A stretch of 64,000 nt of DNA from positions 1 to 64,000 of the forward strand of contig NZ_ANMR01000004.1 in assembly GCF_000338275.1 (NCBI RefSeq), in the 5' to 3' direction. Numbering within the stretch: position 1 is the first letter of the stretch; every line of letters starts with the position of its first letter. The stretch is from Staphylococcus xylosus NJ. GTDB taxonomy: Bacteria > Bacillota > Bacilli > Staphylococcales > Staphylococcaceae. The translations under genes were made by a program, and so were the position numbers. Shown here piece after piece: positions 9,382 to 19,239 of the stretch. Under the pieces are notes generated by a model. The model was not told the DNA's origin and searched no databases. It saw only the letters and a list, made by a program, of their open reading frames with translations.

Positions 9382-10514
9382 ACTAATAAATCCCTCACTT
9401 CTTCATAAACTAATTTAAATTTATCTTTAAACCCTTGTATATCTTCTGATGTAGTATGGCTTCCCATAGAAATTCGAATACTACCTTCAATTTGTTTTAC
9501 CGGTACATTCATAGCCGATAACACTTCGTTAAGACTCGCTTTTTTAGATGAACAGGCACTTGTTGTTGATAACATAATATCATTTTTAGAAAATGCATTT
9601 ACTAAAACTTCTCCTTTAACACCTGGTAAACCAACATTCAGTATATGCGGTGCACCTGCTTGCGGTGAATTAATTTTCACACCCGTAAAGTTAGTTAAGA
9701 ACTGGCTAAGTTCATCATGAAAGCGACGTAACTGACTATTTAATGTAGATGTTTGATTTACGGCTGCTTTCATCGCTTTTACAATTGCTATATCCATTGG
9801 CAAATTCACCGTGCCGCTTCTCACACCATATTCTTGACCGCCACCATGTACAATGGGTTCTAATTGATGAATATTACGAACAAAGAGTACACCTTGCCCT
9901 TTTAATCCATTAAATTTATGGCCACTTAAACTAAGTGTATCTACGCCGTCAAATATTAACGGTATTTTACCCAATGCTTGTACTGCATCTACATGTAGAT
10001 GTGCTTTAGGATATTGATGAACAATATTAGCAATATCTTTAATAGGTTGTATTTGCCCCATTATATTATTAACATGCATACAAGTTACTAATCCCACATT
10101 GTCTGTCATTAACGTTTCTAAATGGTTCAAATCTACTTGTCCATCATCTAAAACATTCACATATTTAATAATAAAACCTTCTGCTTCAAGCGCACGAACT
10201 ACTTCTAAAACTGAAGGATGTTCCAATACTGAAGTAATAATTTCATTGGCAAATGTTTTTTTCTTATATGCAATACCTTTAATTGCTATATTATTACTTT
10301 CAGTAGCGCCACTTGTATAGATAATATCAAATGATTGATTCAAATCAAATAGGTCTTTAATTTGTTGCTTTGATTGTTGTAGTAATTGCTCTGCTTGTAA
10401 TCCAGCTTGGTGTGGACTGTTAGGGTTAAAATATAGTGACTGATTCACTTTAACAAAGGTGTCCAATACTTCAGGGTTGGGCTTTGTCGTCGCAGCATTA
10501 TCTAAGTATATCAC
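9378..10514 (-). CDS. Cysteine desulfurase (NifZ/IscS-like) paired with ThiI
   Basis: PLP enzyme releasing sulfur from cysteine as a protein persulfide. 378 residues of aminotransferase class V fold: [11 protein letters not shown] at the N-terminus, PLP Lys in [11 protein letters not shown], and catalytic Cys in TTSACSSKK. The best start is the GTG at 10514 ([10 protein letters not shown]) with GGAG 8 bases upstream; a longer reading from 10532 would overlap that site. The 4-base overlap with thiI shows dedicated pairing like Bacillus NifZ-ThiI, as distinct from SufS for Fe-S clusters. Confidence 0.93.
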   Translation of the reverse strand: MIYLDNAATTKPNPEVLDTFVKVNQSLYFNPNSPHQAGLQAEQLLQQSKQQIKDLFDLNQSFDIIYTSGATESNNIAIKGIAYKKKTFANEIITSVLEHPSVLEVVRALEAEGFIIKYVNVLDDGQVDLNHLETLMTDNVGLVTCMHVNNIMGQIQPIKDIANIVHQYPKAHLHVDAVQALGKIPLIFDGVDTLSLSGHKFNGLKGQGVLFVRNIHQLEPIVHGGGQEYGVRSGTVNLPMDIAIVKAMKAAVNQTSTLNSQLRRFHDELSQFLTNFTGVKINSPQAGAPHILNVGLPGVKGEVLVNAFSKNDIMLSTTSACSSKKASLNEVLSAMNVPVKQIEGSIRISMGSHTTSEDIQGFKDKFKLVYEEVRDLLV

Positions 10515-10619
10515 CGCGTTCACTCCATTCATTATATATATTATAAACTATCTAGTGTATAACTTTTCTTCACGTAATCTTTTTAAGTTTTCCCTTTAGC
10601 ATTATACTCGCTTTTATCA

Positions 10620-10656
10620 AAAAGAAAAGACACGAAATGTGAAATCATTCCGTGTC
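10620..10656 (-). terminator. Terminator of ezrA
   Basis: GACACGAAATG (10629-10639) pairs with CATTCCGTGTC (10646-10656) with one G-U; the minus strand continues TTTTCTTTTT. Confidence 0.8.
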
Positions 10657-10688
10657 AACTTACTATATAATATGAGTTATAACCGAAC

Positions 10689-12380
10689 TTAACCGATAAC
10701 TTTTGATTCAATTTGCTTTGTAACGCCTGGCTCTACGCTTTCTAAAGCTTGCTCAGAAATTTCAATTGAACGTTTGTAACGGTTATTTTTAAAGAGACGT
10801 TCTGCTTCGTTTAGGCTCTTATCTATATTCGAACTGTCTTTACGATAACGGTTACCGTATTCAATTAATTTTTCGGCATAAACAGCATTCACAAGTACAT
10901 CAGTAGCTTCATCTTCAAATTTATTCATTTGTAGTACTACTTTAGAAACTTTATCTTTTAGCTGTTTAACATGTATTGGGCGTACGCTGAATTTTTTATT
11001 TACTTCTCTTACTTCGTAATCAATTTCATTCTTCATGATAATAAAGCGCTCTGGTACACTAGGTAGATTTGAAGCAAGTAACTTTCTGTACACTTCTTCT
11101 TTTTTACTTTGTACACGTAAGATATTTTCTTCTGCTTCTGCTTCATCTTCACGCAATTGAACTAAATGATTTTGTAATTTTTCTTGTTTTTCGTTAATAA
11201 CATCAACATGTTCTTCGATATATTTCAAGTTATCTTGAACTTCGCTATATCTTACTGCTGATTTTGACATTTCTCTAAGGATATCATCGTATACAGCAAT
11301 CATGTTTTGAATTTCGTTTTCAAACTGTCGTACATTTTGAACATCGCTTTCATTAATATAATAATTTTCACGAACATATTCAATTTCAGTTTGTAATGTA
11401 TAATTCATTTCTTTAGCTCTAAATAAATTATCAGTAATAACTTCTTTTGTTTCTTCTACTTCATTTTTAGCTGTCACTTCATGTTCAATTAAATCATACA
11501 TCTCATCTAATCGATCATTAATACTATTAAGTTTTTCATTTGCTTCATCAAGCTCTAATCTACTAATCATTGGTTCAACAAAACTAAGTTCAGTCTTCAA
11601 TGTTTGTAGCGTGCTATCAATCTTGACATGGTCTAAATCATAACCCTCAACTTTTAAGTCTCTACAACCATATTTAAGGTCTTGGAATTGTCCCGGTAAT
11701 TCTTTTTGCGCTTCTTTAATCAAGTCAGGAATTTCATCCATATCTTTTTTCAAATAATTCATATCATCATTTAAAGTTTTAATATGTTCATGCGCTTGAT
11801 TATAGTTGCCTTCATTTTTTAACGTTTCATATGTCTCCATTTCAGGTACAAACGATTCAATTTCTTGTTCAAGTGGCGTAGCTGCTTCACCAAATTGATG
11901 TCTATTTGCTAATACATCACGTTTCATTTCACGATAATCAGTTGTGCATTCTTCGTATAAATGATCGCTTTCTTTATGTAGTTCTATAATATTTTCTACT
12001 TTTGTAGTAAGTTCATTATAGTTCGCTTCATATTGATCCATCATTTCGTGGGCTTCATCCACTTCGGTTTGAGCTTGTGAAAACTTAAATTTATCTAACA
12101 AACCTTCTGCACTATGAATTTTTTCTTCTACTGGTACTAAATATTGATTTTTACTATCTAATGATGATTGTTTTAAATTGTCATAGGTAGATTTTGTTTC
12201 ACCAGTTAAATTTAACTCAGATAATTGAGATAAACTTTCATCATAAGGTAATTGTTCTACTTTAACTTTACGTTCTTCTGCCTTTTCAATAATTTGGCTT
12301 TTGTTTGAACGCATATAGAACAATACACCAACAATAATCAGTATTATGACAATAATTGCTAAAATGATATACAATACCAT
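10689..12380 (-). CDS. ezrA: Septation ring formation regulator EzrA
   Basis: Membrane-anchored divisome protein that binds FtsZ and, in staphylococci, penicillin-binding proteins. 563 residues: one N-terminal transmembrane helix (about 3-22), then an almost wholly helical spectrin-like cytoplasmic part rich in Glu, Lys, Gln and Leu, as expected of EzrA (usual length about 560-565). The QNL-type C-terminal patch is not obvious. Start at 12380 with TAGGAGGAG upstream. Single gene with its own terminator. Confidence 0.96.
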   Translation of the reverse strand: MVLYIILAIIVIILIIVGVLFYMRSNKSQIIEKAEERKVKVEQLPYDESLSQLSELNLTGETKSTYDNLKQSSLDSKNQYLVPVEEKIHSAEGLLDKFKFSQAQTEVDEAHEMMDQYEANYNELTTKVENIIELHKESDHLYEECTTDYREMKRDVLANRHQFGEAATPLEQEIESFVPEMETYETLKNEGNYNQAHEHIKTLNDDMNYLKKDMDEIPDLIKEAQKELPGQFQDLKYGCRDLKVEGYDLDHVKIDSTLQTLKTELSFVEPMISRLELDEANEKLNSINDRLDEMYDLIEHEVTAKNEVEETKEVITDNLFRAKEMNYTLQTEIEYVRENYYINESDVQNVRQFENEIQNMIAVYDDILREMSKSAVRYSEVQDNLKYIEEHVDVINEKQEKLQNHLVQLREDEAEAEENILRVQSKKEEVYRKLLASNLPSVPERFIIMKNEIDYEVREVNKKFSVRPIHVKQLKDKVSKVVLQMNKFEDEATDVLVNAVYAEKLIEYGNRYRKDSSNIDKSLNEAERLFKNNRYKRSIEISEQALESVEPGVTKQIESKVIG

Positions 12381-12603
12381 ACGTTTTCTCCTCCTATTTT
12401 ATCACTATTTATTATAACGTAATTTACCTATGCATTAAAAGAGAAAATGAATTAATTCATATGAATATTTCAATATTTGCGTTAAATTCACCTCTAGTAA
12501 TTATATGTATAAAGTAATTAAAAAAAGCCCTTACAAATCATTTGTTTGATTACTATTAAAACAGTCTTTATACTAAATGAAAAGTAAAAAGTGAGGTTTT
12601 TGT

Positions 12604-13068
12604 ATGTCAGAGGTTAAAGAAACCAATTATAACTTATTAGAAAAACAAGTTTATAGTTTAATAGAAGATGAATCAAATTTAATCGCCATACTCAGTAACG
12701 TGTCTGCTTTATTAAATGATTCTTTAGATCAAGTCAACTGGGTTGGCTTTTATTTAATAGAAAATAATGAATTGATTTTAGGCCCCTTCCAAGGTCATCC
12801 AGCGTGTGTGCACATTGCAATTGGTAGTGGTGTATGCGGTACTGCAGTAGCTCAAGATGAAACACAGTTAGTAGCAGATGTTCATGCCTTCCCAGGTCAC
12901 ATTGCTTGTGATGCTAACAGCAAATCAGAAATTGTAGTTCCTATTCATCAAAATGAACAAATAATTGGAGTATTAGATATTGATGCGCCAATCACAAATC
13001 GTTTTTCAGAAACTGATAAGAACGCATTAGAAAATATTGTAAAAACTATTGAAAATCAAATCGCATAA
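12604..13068 (+). CDS. Free methionine-(R)-sulfoxide reductase (GAF domain)
   Basis: 154-residue GAF-domain enzyme that repairs free methionine-R-sulfoxide. The three conserved cysteines of the fRMsr family are present: Cys68 (GHPACVHI), Cys78 (GSGVCGTA) and Cys102 (GHIACDAN); WVGFYL and the C-terminal VLDIDAP are further signatures. Corresponds to Bacillus YtsP, also next to rpsD. ATG at 12604 with GAGG 7 bases upstream. Cytoplasmic, probably monocistronic. Confidence 0.92.
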   Translation: MSEVKETNYNLLEKQVYSLIEDESNLIAILSNVSALLNDSLDQVNWVGFYLIENNELILGPFQGHPACVHIAIGSGVCGTAVAQDETQLVADVHAFPGHIACDANSKSEIVVPIHQNEQIIGVLDIDAPITNRFSETDKNALENIVKTIENQIA

Positions 13069-13110
13069 GTATAAAAGAAAACTACTTATCATTAAAATAC
13101 TCATTAGTTG

Positions 13111-13138
13111 TTGACAGTTCTTAATATCATGGTACAAT
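13111..13138 (+). promoter_or_regulatory. rpsD promoter
   Basis: TTGACA (13111-13116) and TACAAT (13133-13138) with 16-base spacing, about 185 bases before the rpsD start. Confidence 0.8.
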
Positions 13139-13149
13139 GTACTTTGTGT

Positions 13150-13322
13150 GAATAAACGAAATTAGCAGTTGTATATTATTTGGCACTATGTTGTTCCCAA
13201 CGCGGACGTGCCGTGTAACCGTAGCTATGAGGCGAGGACACATAAAACAATATATCCAAATAAGCATGCAACACTCTTTTTTGTTTTTTCATAACAACAA
13301 AAGAGAAAAAGGAGGAGTCTAC
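13150..13322 (+). promoter_or_regulatory. rpsD 5' leader, probable S4 autoregulatory RNA
   Basis: A long GC-richer leader separates the promoter from rpsD. It contains GGCAC (13182-13186) able to pair with GTGCC (13208-13212), GTGT with ACAC enclosing an inner arm, and a distal U-rich/A-rich hairpin (CTCTTTT / AAAAGAG) directly before the AAAAGGAGG ribosome site. S4 represses rpsD translation through such leaders in Firmicutes; that this one does so is inferred from position and structure. Confidence 0.65.
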
Positions 13323-13323
13323 T

Positions 13324-13926
13324 ATGGCTCGATTTAGAGGTTCAAACTGGAAAAAATCACGTCGTTTAGGTATCTCATTAAGTGGTACTGGTAAAGAATT
13401 AGAGAAGCGTCCATACGCACCAGGTCAACACGGTCCTAACCAACGTAAAAAATTATCAGAATATGCATTACAATTACGTGAGAAACAAAAGTTACGTTAC
13501 TTATATGGAATGACTGAAAGACAATTCCGTAACACTTTTGAAACTGCTGGTAACCAACACGGTGTCCACGGTGAAAACTTCATGCAATTATTAGCTGCTC
13601 GTTTAGATGCAGTTGTATATTCATTAGGTTTAGCACGTACACGTCGTCAAGCTCGTCAAATCGTTAACCACGGTCACATCGAAGTTGATGGTAAACGTGT
13701 TGATATCCCATCATACACTTTAAAACCTGGTCAAGAAATCTCAGTACGCGAAAAATCTTTAAAATTAGATATCATCGCTGAATCTGTTGAAATCAACAAC
13801 TTTGTACCAGATTATTTAGAATTTGATGCAGACAACTTAAAAGGTAAATATATCCGTGTTCCAGAACGTAGTGAATTACCTGCTGAAATCAACGAACAAC
13901 TTATCGTTGAGTACTACTCAAGATAA
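13324..13926 (+). CDS. rpsD: 30S ribosomal protein S4
   Basis: Primary 16S rRNA-binding protein that nucleates 30S assembly and contributes to decoding accuracy. 200 residues, the standard Firmicutes length: N-terminal [16 protein letters not shown], the S4 RNA-binding domain around [20 protein letters not shown] to [10 protein letters not shown] (about 92-160), and the conserved end EYYSR. It has the short N-terminus without the zinc-finger cysteines. AGGAGG site directly upstream. Own promoter, structured leader and terminator. Confidence 0.99.
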   Translation: MARFRGSNWKKSRRLGISLSGTGKELEKRPYAPGQHGPNQRKKLSEYALQLREKQKLRYLYGMTERQFRNTFETAGNQHGVHGENFMQLLAARLDAVVYSLGLARTRRQARQIVNHGHIEVDGKRVDIPSYTLKPGQEISVREKSLKLDIIAESVEINNFVPDYLEFDADNLKGKYIRVPERSELPAEINEQLIVEYYSR

Positions 13927-13940
13927 GCGTGATTATGTCG

Positions 13941-13974
13941 AACCAAGAAATCTTATTGATTTCTTGGTTTTTTT
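13941..13974 (+). terminator. Terminator of rpsD
   Basis: AACCAAGAAATC (13941-13952) and GATTTCTTGGTT (13958-13969) form a perfect 12-bp stem followed by Ts. Confidence 0.92.
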
Positions 13975-14157
13975 ATTGCCTTCTAAACTTTAACTTCCCT
14001 CTCCCTATACAAAAATATAACGTCTTTAAGTATGAATTTAACTTGTAAACATATTCATGCATATCAAAAATATATACATAGTTTATAATTACATCAAGAT
14101 TTACAATCTTACTATATTTGAGTATGATGAGCATATATAGTTAAAGGAGTGTATATT

Positions 14158-14670
14158 TTGATTATTAGAGCTTTAGAAGAAACTGATCTAGAATTTGTAC
14201 ATCACTTAAATAATGAATATTCAATTATGTCCTATTGGTTTGAAGAACCTTATCAATCATTAAGTGAACTGCAATCATTATATAAAAAACATTTATTGGA
14301 TGAATCTGAACGCCGCTTCATCATAGAAGATGACAAAGTTCGTATCGGGGTCGTTGAGCTAGTAGAAATTAACTTTGTACATAGTAATTGTGAGATTCAA
14401 ATTATTGTTGACCCTCAATATAGCGGGCAAGGATATGCAAAAAATGCATTTAAAAAAGCAATTGATTATGCGTTTTTAGTGTTGAACTTGCATAAGATTT
14501 ACCTTTTTGTAGATGTTCAAAACGAAAGAGCAGTCCATATCTATAAAAGCCAAAATTTTGTTATTGAAGGCACACTACAAGAACATTTCTATACTCGAGG
14601 AAAATATAGTAATTGCCATATTATGGGTTTACTTAAAAAACATTGGATTAATACACATGAAGATAGTTAA
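14158..14670 (+). CDS. speG: Spermidine N-acetyltransferase SpeG
   Basis: GNAT enzyme that acetylates spermidine and spermine with acetyl-CoA and so detoxifies polyamines. 170 residues. Similarity to E. coli SpeG is strong and specific: YWFEEPY, SERRF, VELVEINFVH, the acetyl-CoA loop QYSGQGYA, DYAFLVLNLHKIYL, NERAVHIYKSQNF and EGTLQEHF. The start is taken as TTG 14158 with AAAGGAG 8 bases upstream; the earlier GTG at 14149 overlaps that site. Flanked by core genes (rpsD, glycerophosphodiesterase) with no mobile-element traces, so it is native here, unlike the ACME-borne copy in some S. aureus. Confidence 0.88.
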   Translation: MIIRALEETDLEFVHHLNNEYSIMSYWFEEPYQSLSELQSLYKKHLLDESERRFIIEDDKVRIGVVELVEINFVHSNCEIQIIVDPQYSGQGYAKNAFKKAIDYAFLVLNLHKIYLFVDVQNERAVHIYKSQNFVIEGTLQEHFYTRGKYSNCHIMGLLKKHWINTHEDS

Positions 14671-14702
14671 TTGTAAATACTCCATACATCTATAGTTAAA
14701 TT

Positions 14703-14757
14703 AAAATATGTGAACTTAGTTGAAATCAATTCATTTACAAAGTTCACATATTTTTTA
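14703..14757. terminator. Bidirectional terminator of speG and glycerophosphodiesterase gene
   Basis: AAAATATGTGAACTT pairs with AAGTTCACATATTTT, with T-runs on both sides, between convergent genes. Confidence 0.85.
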
Positions 14758-14764
14758 TGTTAAG

Positions 14765-15505
14765 TTATTTTAATTTTGTCGGATTATCAGAAATTAAGCC
14801 ATCAACACCTAACATGATTAACTTGTTAGCAATGCTTGGCTCATTAACAGTATATGGCATAACTGACAGTTCAAGGCTATGTGCAGCAGTCATAAATTTA
14901 TGATTTACTAAGGAATAATGTGGATTTACATAATCCGCATATACTGCAATTTTGTCAAAATTCGGCATTTTATACCAATATTTCCTTTTGCTAATTAAAA
15001 CACCAAGCTTAAACTCCACTTTCATTTCATAAAGGTTACGAATACATTTTTGATCAAACGATTGTATAATTACTTTTTCCTCAGAAATGTCATGTTTTTT
15101 TAGCATATCAATTAATTGTTGCTCAATTTCTGGATAAATATGAGGTTGTTTAATTTCAATTAAAAGCTTTTGTGGGTGATTTTTAATTAATAACAACACT
15201 TGCTCTAATGTCATCAAATGTTGTCCTTTAAATTTAATATGCTTAGCCACACCATAATCAAATTGCCTCAATGCATTTAAACTATAATCTTTCACTTTGC
15301 CTTTACCGTTTGAAGTGCGATTTATTGTGTCATCATGAATTACAACTAAGTAATTATCTTTTGTTCTATGTATATCTATTTCTAGCATATCTATACTACT
15401 TTCTAATGCAGGTTCAAAAGCTGCTCGTGTGTTTTCTGGAAAATCAGTTGAAAATCCACGATGTGCAATCAACATTACTCTACTATCGTCTAAATAGTTA
15501 TGCAT
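14765..15505 (-). CDS. Glycerophosphodiester phosphodiesterase
   Basis: Hydrolyses glycerophosphodiesters to glycerol 3-phosphate and an alcohol. 246 residues of TIM-barrel GDPD fold: catalytic His-Arg in IAHRGFSTDFPENT, metal ligands Glu and Asp in EIDIHRTKD, second catalytic His in VVIHDDTINRTS, and EIKQP. There is no signal peptide or membrane segment, so it is a cytoplasmic UgpQ-like enzyme and not the secreted GlpQ. Start at 15505 with GTGGGG upstream. Convergent with speG. Confidence 0.9.
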   Translation of the reverse strand: MHNYLDDSRVMLIAHRGFSTDFPENTRAAFEPALESSIDMLEIDIHRTKDNYLVVIHDDTINRTSNGKGKVKDYSLNALRQFDYGVAKHIKFKGQHLMTLEQVLLLIKNHPQKLLIEIKQPHIYPEIEQQLIDMLKKHDISEEKVIIQSFDQKCIRNLYEMKVEFKLGVLISKRKYWYKMPNFDKIAVYADYVNPHYSLVNHKFMTAAHSLELSVMPYTVNEPSIANKLIMLGVDGLISDNPTKLK

Positions 15506-15584
15506 TCTTATAATGCCCCACTTTCATTATCTCTTAGAATCGTCTAAACTAAAGTTATCATAATTATACTGGAGGTCAATCTAT

Positions 15585-16025
15585 ATGGTACAACATGAAT
15601 TTGTAGTACAAACAAATTGGTCAGGTGGCCGTGAATCAGTCGGTGACCTCAAAGGTGATATTTTAAGCGAGCAAATATCAATACCATCAGGACTTGGTGG
15701 TAATGGAACAGGCACAAATCCAGATGAGTTATTAGTGTCCGCCGCTTCATCATGTTATATCATTTCACTAGCGGCGGTATTAGAACGCTCAGGATTCAAT
15801 AATATTACGATAAACCAATCCTCTATTGGAACAGCAATTTTTGAAAATGCAAAATTCCGTATGGATACTATAATACATTATCCAATAATTTCAGTTGAAA
15901 CAAATCAAAAAGAACTTTTAACAAAAAAATTACCTAAACTATTAAAGGTTGCAGACAATAATTGTATGATTTCTAATTCTATTAGAGGCAACGTTTCTGT
16001 AAAAATAGAACCAAAAATAAAATAA
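15585..16025 (+). CDS. OsmC/Ohr family peroxidase-like protein
   Basis: 146 residues. The two redox cysteines of the OsmC/Ohr superfamily are in place: Cys57 in AASSCYIISLAAVLE and Cys127 in ADNNCMISNSIRG. The N-terminal NPDELLVSAASSC is typical. Members reduce organic hydroperoxides with dihydrolipoyl or similar thiols. It is closer to the OsmC/YhfA-like side than to Ohr, judging by the SACY-type motif, but the subfamily is uncertain. GGAGG 9 bases before the ATG. Confidence 0.85.
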   Translation: MVQHEFVVQTNWSGGRESVGDLKGDILSEQISIPSGLGGNGTGTNPDELLVSAASSCYIISLAAVLERSGFNNITINQSSIGTAIFENAKFRMDTIIHYPIISVETNQKELLTKKLPKLLKVADNNCMISNSIRGNVSVKIEPKIK

Positions 16026-16046
16026 TTTTAAAAAAATTTTATGTGT

Positions 16047-16118
16047 GACGGAATATGATTAAATTAGCAATGAATACCCTTACATTTGATAGATAAACTG
16101 TCTGTTCCGTCTGTTTTT
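16047..16118 (+). terminator. Terminator after osmC-like gene, or leader hairpin of the serA operon
   Basis: GACGGAA (16047-16053) pairs with TTCCGTC (16105-16111), followed by TGTTTTTTT. The loop is 51 bases. A TACAAT at 16163-16168 could be the -10 of the downstream operon, which favours a simple terminator over an attenuator. Confidence 0.6.
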
Positions 16119-16191
16119 TTAATATTTGCACTTTTATATTATCTGAAAATTTGCTAAACTTGTACAATCTTAAGCATTGGGGGAATTACTC

Positions 16192-17352
16192 ATGAAATAT
16201 TATCATCCTTTGTTACTAACACCAGGACCTACACCAGTACCAGAACAAATTTTACACGCTACACAGTCACCTATGGTCGGTCATCGATCAAGTGATTTCG
16301 AAGCAATTGCTGAAGAATCATTTCGTGCGCTTAAACCAATTTTTGGTGCACAAAATGATGTAATGATACTTACTTCCAGTGGTACAAGCTCACTAGAAGC
16401 AAGTATGCTAAATCTTGCAAATCCAGATGATGAAATTGTTATTATCGTATCTGGCGCATTTGGTAATCGTTTTAAACAAATTGCAGAAACTTATTACAAT
16501 AATGTACATATTTTCGAGGTCGAATGGGGTAAAGCTGTCAATGTACCTGACTTCATAGATTTCTTGAAATCTTTAAATACTAATATTACAGCTGTTTACA
16601 GCCAATATTGTGAAACTTCAACAGCTGTATTGCATCCCGTAAGTGAATTGGGTCATGCACTTAAAGCATATGATGAATCTATTTACTTTGTTGTTGATGG
16701 CGTAAGTTGTATCGGTGCAGTAGATGTTGATTTACAACGTGATGCAATTGATGTCCTTATTTCAGGTAGTCAAAAAGCAATCATGTTACCACCTGGTTTA
16801 GCATTTGTAGCTTATAATGATCGTGCTAAAAAACGCTTTAGTGAAGTTACAACTCCGCGTTTTTATTTAGACTTGAACAAATATTTAAAATCACAATCTG
16901 AAAACTCAACACCTTTCACACCTAATGTTTCGTTGTTTAGAGGCGTAAACGCATATGCAAAATTAGTTGAAGAAGAAGGTTTTAGTAATGTAGTCTCTCG
17001 TCATTACGCAATACGTGATGGTCTTAGAGAAGCATTGAAAGCACTAGAATTAGATTTACTAGTCGAAGACGAATATGCTTCGCCTACTGTCACTGCTTTT
17101 ACTCCTAAAACAAAAGATGAATTAAATTTTATCAAAAATGAATTAAAAAACCGTTTTGCTATCACAATTGCTGGCGGCCAAGGCCACTTAAAAGGTGAAA
17201 TATTACGTATTGGTCATATGGGGCAAATCTCTCCATTTGATATTTTACAAGTAGTTTCAGCATTGGAAATCCTGTTAACAGAATTTAGAAATGAATCTTA
17301 TGTTGGTAAAGCAATCACTAAGTATATGGAGGTCGTCAAAGCTTATGTATAA
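16192..17352 (+). CDS. Class V aminotransferase, alanine/serine-glyoxylate type (probable serine pathway)
   Basis: 386-residue PLP enzyme of the serine-pyruvate/alanine-glyoxylate aminotransferase family (once labelled 'soluble hydrogenase 42 kDa subunit'). LLTPGPTPVPE at the N-terminus, SSGTSSLEAS for phosphate binding, and PLP Lys in SGSQKAIMLPPG. ATG 16192 follows a GGGGGA site. Its last 8 bases overlap serA, so the two are co-expressed. The context suggests it transaminates 3-phosphohydroxypyruvate or a related serine-pathway keto acid, with no classical serC in this window; the substrate is inferred. Confidence 0.82.
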   Translation: MKYYHPLLLTPGPTPVPEQILHATQSPMVGHRSSDFEAIAEESFRALKPIFGAQNDVMILTSSGTSSLEASMLNLANPDDEIVIIVSGAFGNRFKQIAETYYNNVHIFEVEWGKAVNVPDFIDFLKSLNTNITAVYSQYCETSTAVLHPVSELGHALKAYDESIYFVVDGVSCIGAVDVDLQRDAIDVLISGSQKAIMLPPGLAFVAYNDRAKKRFSEVTTPRFYLDLNKYLKSQSENSTPFTPNVSLFRGVNAYAKLVEEEGFSNVVSRHYAIRDGLREALKALELDLLVEDEYASPTVTAFTPKTKDELNFIKNELKNRFAITIAGGQGHLKGEILRIGHMGQISPFDILQVVSALEILLTEFRNESYVGKAITKYMEVVKAYV

Positions 17353-18961
17353 AATTTTAGTATCTGATCCAATCTCACCAGAAGGTTTAAAAAGTTTAAT
17401 TGACCATAAAGATTTTGAAGTTAAAATAAATACAGATTTAACTGAAAATGAATTAATAGAAGAAATTAAAGATTACCAAGGATTGATTGTACGTAGTCAA
17501 ACACAAGTCACTGAAGCTATTATTGAAGCGTCACCTAACCTCAAGGTAATTGCTCGTGCTGGTGTTGGTGTGGATAATATCGATGTGGATGCCGCTACAA
17601 AAAACGGCGTGATAGTAATCAATGCACCAGATGGTAATACAATTTCTGCCACTGAACATTCAATGGCAATGATTTTATCGATGGCACGAAATATCCCACA
17701 AGCACATCAATCATTAAAAAATGGAAAATGGGACCGTAAGACTTATAGAGGTACGGAACTTTTTAATAAAACACTTGGTGTAATCGGTGCAGGTAGAATT
17801 GGACTTGGTGTTGCAAAACGCGCACAAAGTTTCGGTATGAATATATTAGCCTTTGACCCCTATTTATCAGAAGATAAAGCTAAAGAATTAAACGTAACAC
17901 GTGCAACAGTTGAAGAAATTGCAGAACAAGCAGATTTCGTTACTGTACACACACCATTAACGCCTAAAACAAAAGGTATCGTTGGTAAAGCATTTTTTGA
18001 AAAAGCAAAACCAACATTACAAATCATCAATGTAGCGCGTGGTGGTATCATAGATGAAGAAGCATTATTGGAAGCTTTAGATAATGATCAAATTCAGAGT
18101 GCTGCGATTGATGTTTTTGAAACTGAGCCAGCAACTGAATCGCCTCTTGTTGAAAATGAAAAAATTATTGTTACACCTCACTTAGGTGCTTCTACAGTTG
18201 AAGCACAAGAAAAAGTAGCAGTATCAGTTGCTAATGAAATCGTAGATATCTTTGAAAACGGTAATGTATTAAATGCAATAAATGCACCACGTATGACTTA
18301 CAGTGAAATCAACGATGAGTTAAAGCCATATATCGAATTAAGCAAATTAACAGGTGAAGTTGGCATCCAATTACTTGAAAAAGCACCTCGTGAACTCCAC
18401 ATTAAATACGAAGGTGACATCGCGTTAGATGATACAAGTTTATTAACTAGAACATTAGTTTCAGGTGTACTAAAACGAGATTTAGCTGAACGTGTTAACT
18501 TGATTAACGCATTAGTACTTCTAAATGAACAAGGTGTTTCTTATAACATTGAAAAAAATACAAAACACCGTGGTTTTAGTAATTACATTGAATTAACACT
18601 TATCAATAAAGACAAACAAATCAAGATTGGTGCTACTGTATTAAACGGGTATGGTCCAAGAATTGTTCGTATTAATGACTATCCGGTAGACTTTAAACCT
18701 GAACAATATCAACTTGTTATTAATCATAATGATAGACCCGGTATTGTAGGACGTACTGGTCAAATCTTAGGCGAGTATGGTATCAACATTGCTTCTATGC
18801 ACCTCGGTCGTACTAATCAAGGTGGTAATGCACTAATGATTTTATCAATCGACCACCCTGTAACAGAAGATGTTATCGACGGTTTATATCAAATTGAAGG
18901 TTTCAATTTAATTAGAAGCGTAGAATTAGAAATTGATAACAATATTAATTACAATATTTAA
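17345..18961 (+). CDS. serA: D-3-phosphoglycerate dehydrogenase
   Basis: First step of serine synthesis: 3-phosphoglycerate to 3-phosphohydroxypyruvate with NAD. 538 residues: substrate/NAD domains (about 1-315) with GVGVDNID, the Rossmann loop GVIGAGRIGLGVAKRA, NVARGGIIDEEAL and catalytic-His region TPHLGASTVEAQ; then the intervening domain and a C-terminal ACT domain (HNDRPGIVGRTGQILG) for serine control. The ATG at 17345 lies inside the end of the aminotransferase gene, with TGGAGG 12 bases upstream. Long ASB-ACT type, as in Bacillus. Confidence 0.96.
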   Translation: MYKILVSDPISPEGLKSLIDHKDFEVKINTDLTENELIEEIKDYQGLIVRSQTQVTEAIIEASPNLKVIARAGVGVDNIDVDAATKNGVIVINAPDGNTISATEHSMAMILSMARNIPQAHQSLKNGKWDRKTYRGTELFNKTLGVIGAGRIGLGVAKRAQSFGMNILAFDPYLSEDKAKELNVTRATVEEIAEQADFVTVHTPLTPKTKGIVGKAFFEKAKPTLQIINVARGGIIDEEALLEALDNDQIQSAAIDVFETEPATESPLVENEKIIVTPHLGASTVEAQEKVAVSVANEIVDIFENGNVLNAINAPRMTYSEINDELKPYIELSKLTGEVGIQLLEKAPRELHIKYEGDIALDDTSLLTRTLVSGVLKRDLAERVNLINALVLLNEQGVSYNIEKNTKHRGFSNYIELTLINKDKQIKIGATVLNGYGPRIVRINDYPVDFKPEQYQLVINHNDRPGIVGRTGQILGEYGINIASMHLGRTNQGGNALMILSIDHPVTEDVIDGLYQIEGFNLIRSVELEIDNNINYNI

Positions 18962-18993
18962 TTCTTTTTCTTTTTAAATAAATGATATAACAT

Positions 18994-19039
18994 AAGCGCG
19001 AGTATGGAATTTAATTAAAATTTCTTACTCGTGCTTTTT
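18994..19039 (+). terminator. Terminator of serA
   Basis: AAGCGCGAGTA and TACTCGTGCTT pair with one wobble, followed by TTTTT. A second hairpin (TTTTAATGTC / GACATTAAAA, 19058-19083, perfect 10 bp) follows without a clear role. Confidence 0.75.
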
Positions 19040-19171
19040 AATGCTAAACCCTTCTCGTTTTAATGTCGCTAAAGACATTAAAAGATGCTGCTTCGCTACG
19101 CTATTTAATATGCATTAATCTTATATTTTTAATTTAATAATCACTAAATATTGACCCTAACTTATTTGGAC

Positions 19172-19232
19172 AAAAAAATGACACATTTTCAAATTTATAA
19201 TCGTTTTCAGAAAATAACTTTGCAATGTGTCA
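19172..19232 (-). terminator. Terminator of HAD gene
   Basis: TGACACATT (19179-19187) pairs with AATGTGTCA (19224-19232); the minus strand then reads TTTTTTTG. Confidence 0.8.
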
Positions 19233-19239
19233 GTAATCA

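Noticed and set aside
14513-14695. 60-codon frame inside speG
   Set aside because: Out-of-frame shadow of speG, no ribosome site.
16047-16118. T-box or other riboswitch controlling serA
   Set aside because: No T-box core sequence or known riboswitch motif; a -10-like TACAAT lies downstream, so a simple terminator is more likely.
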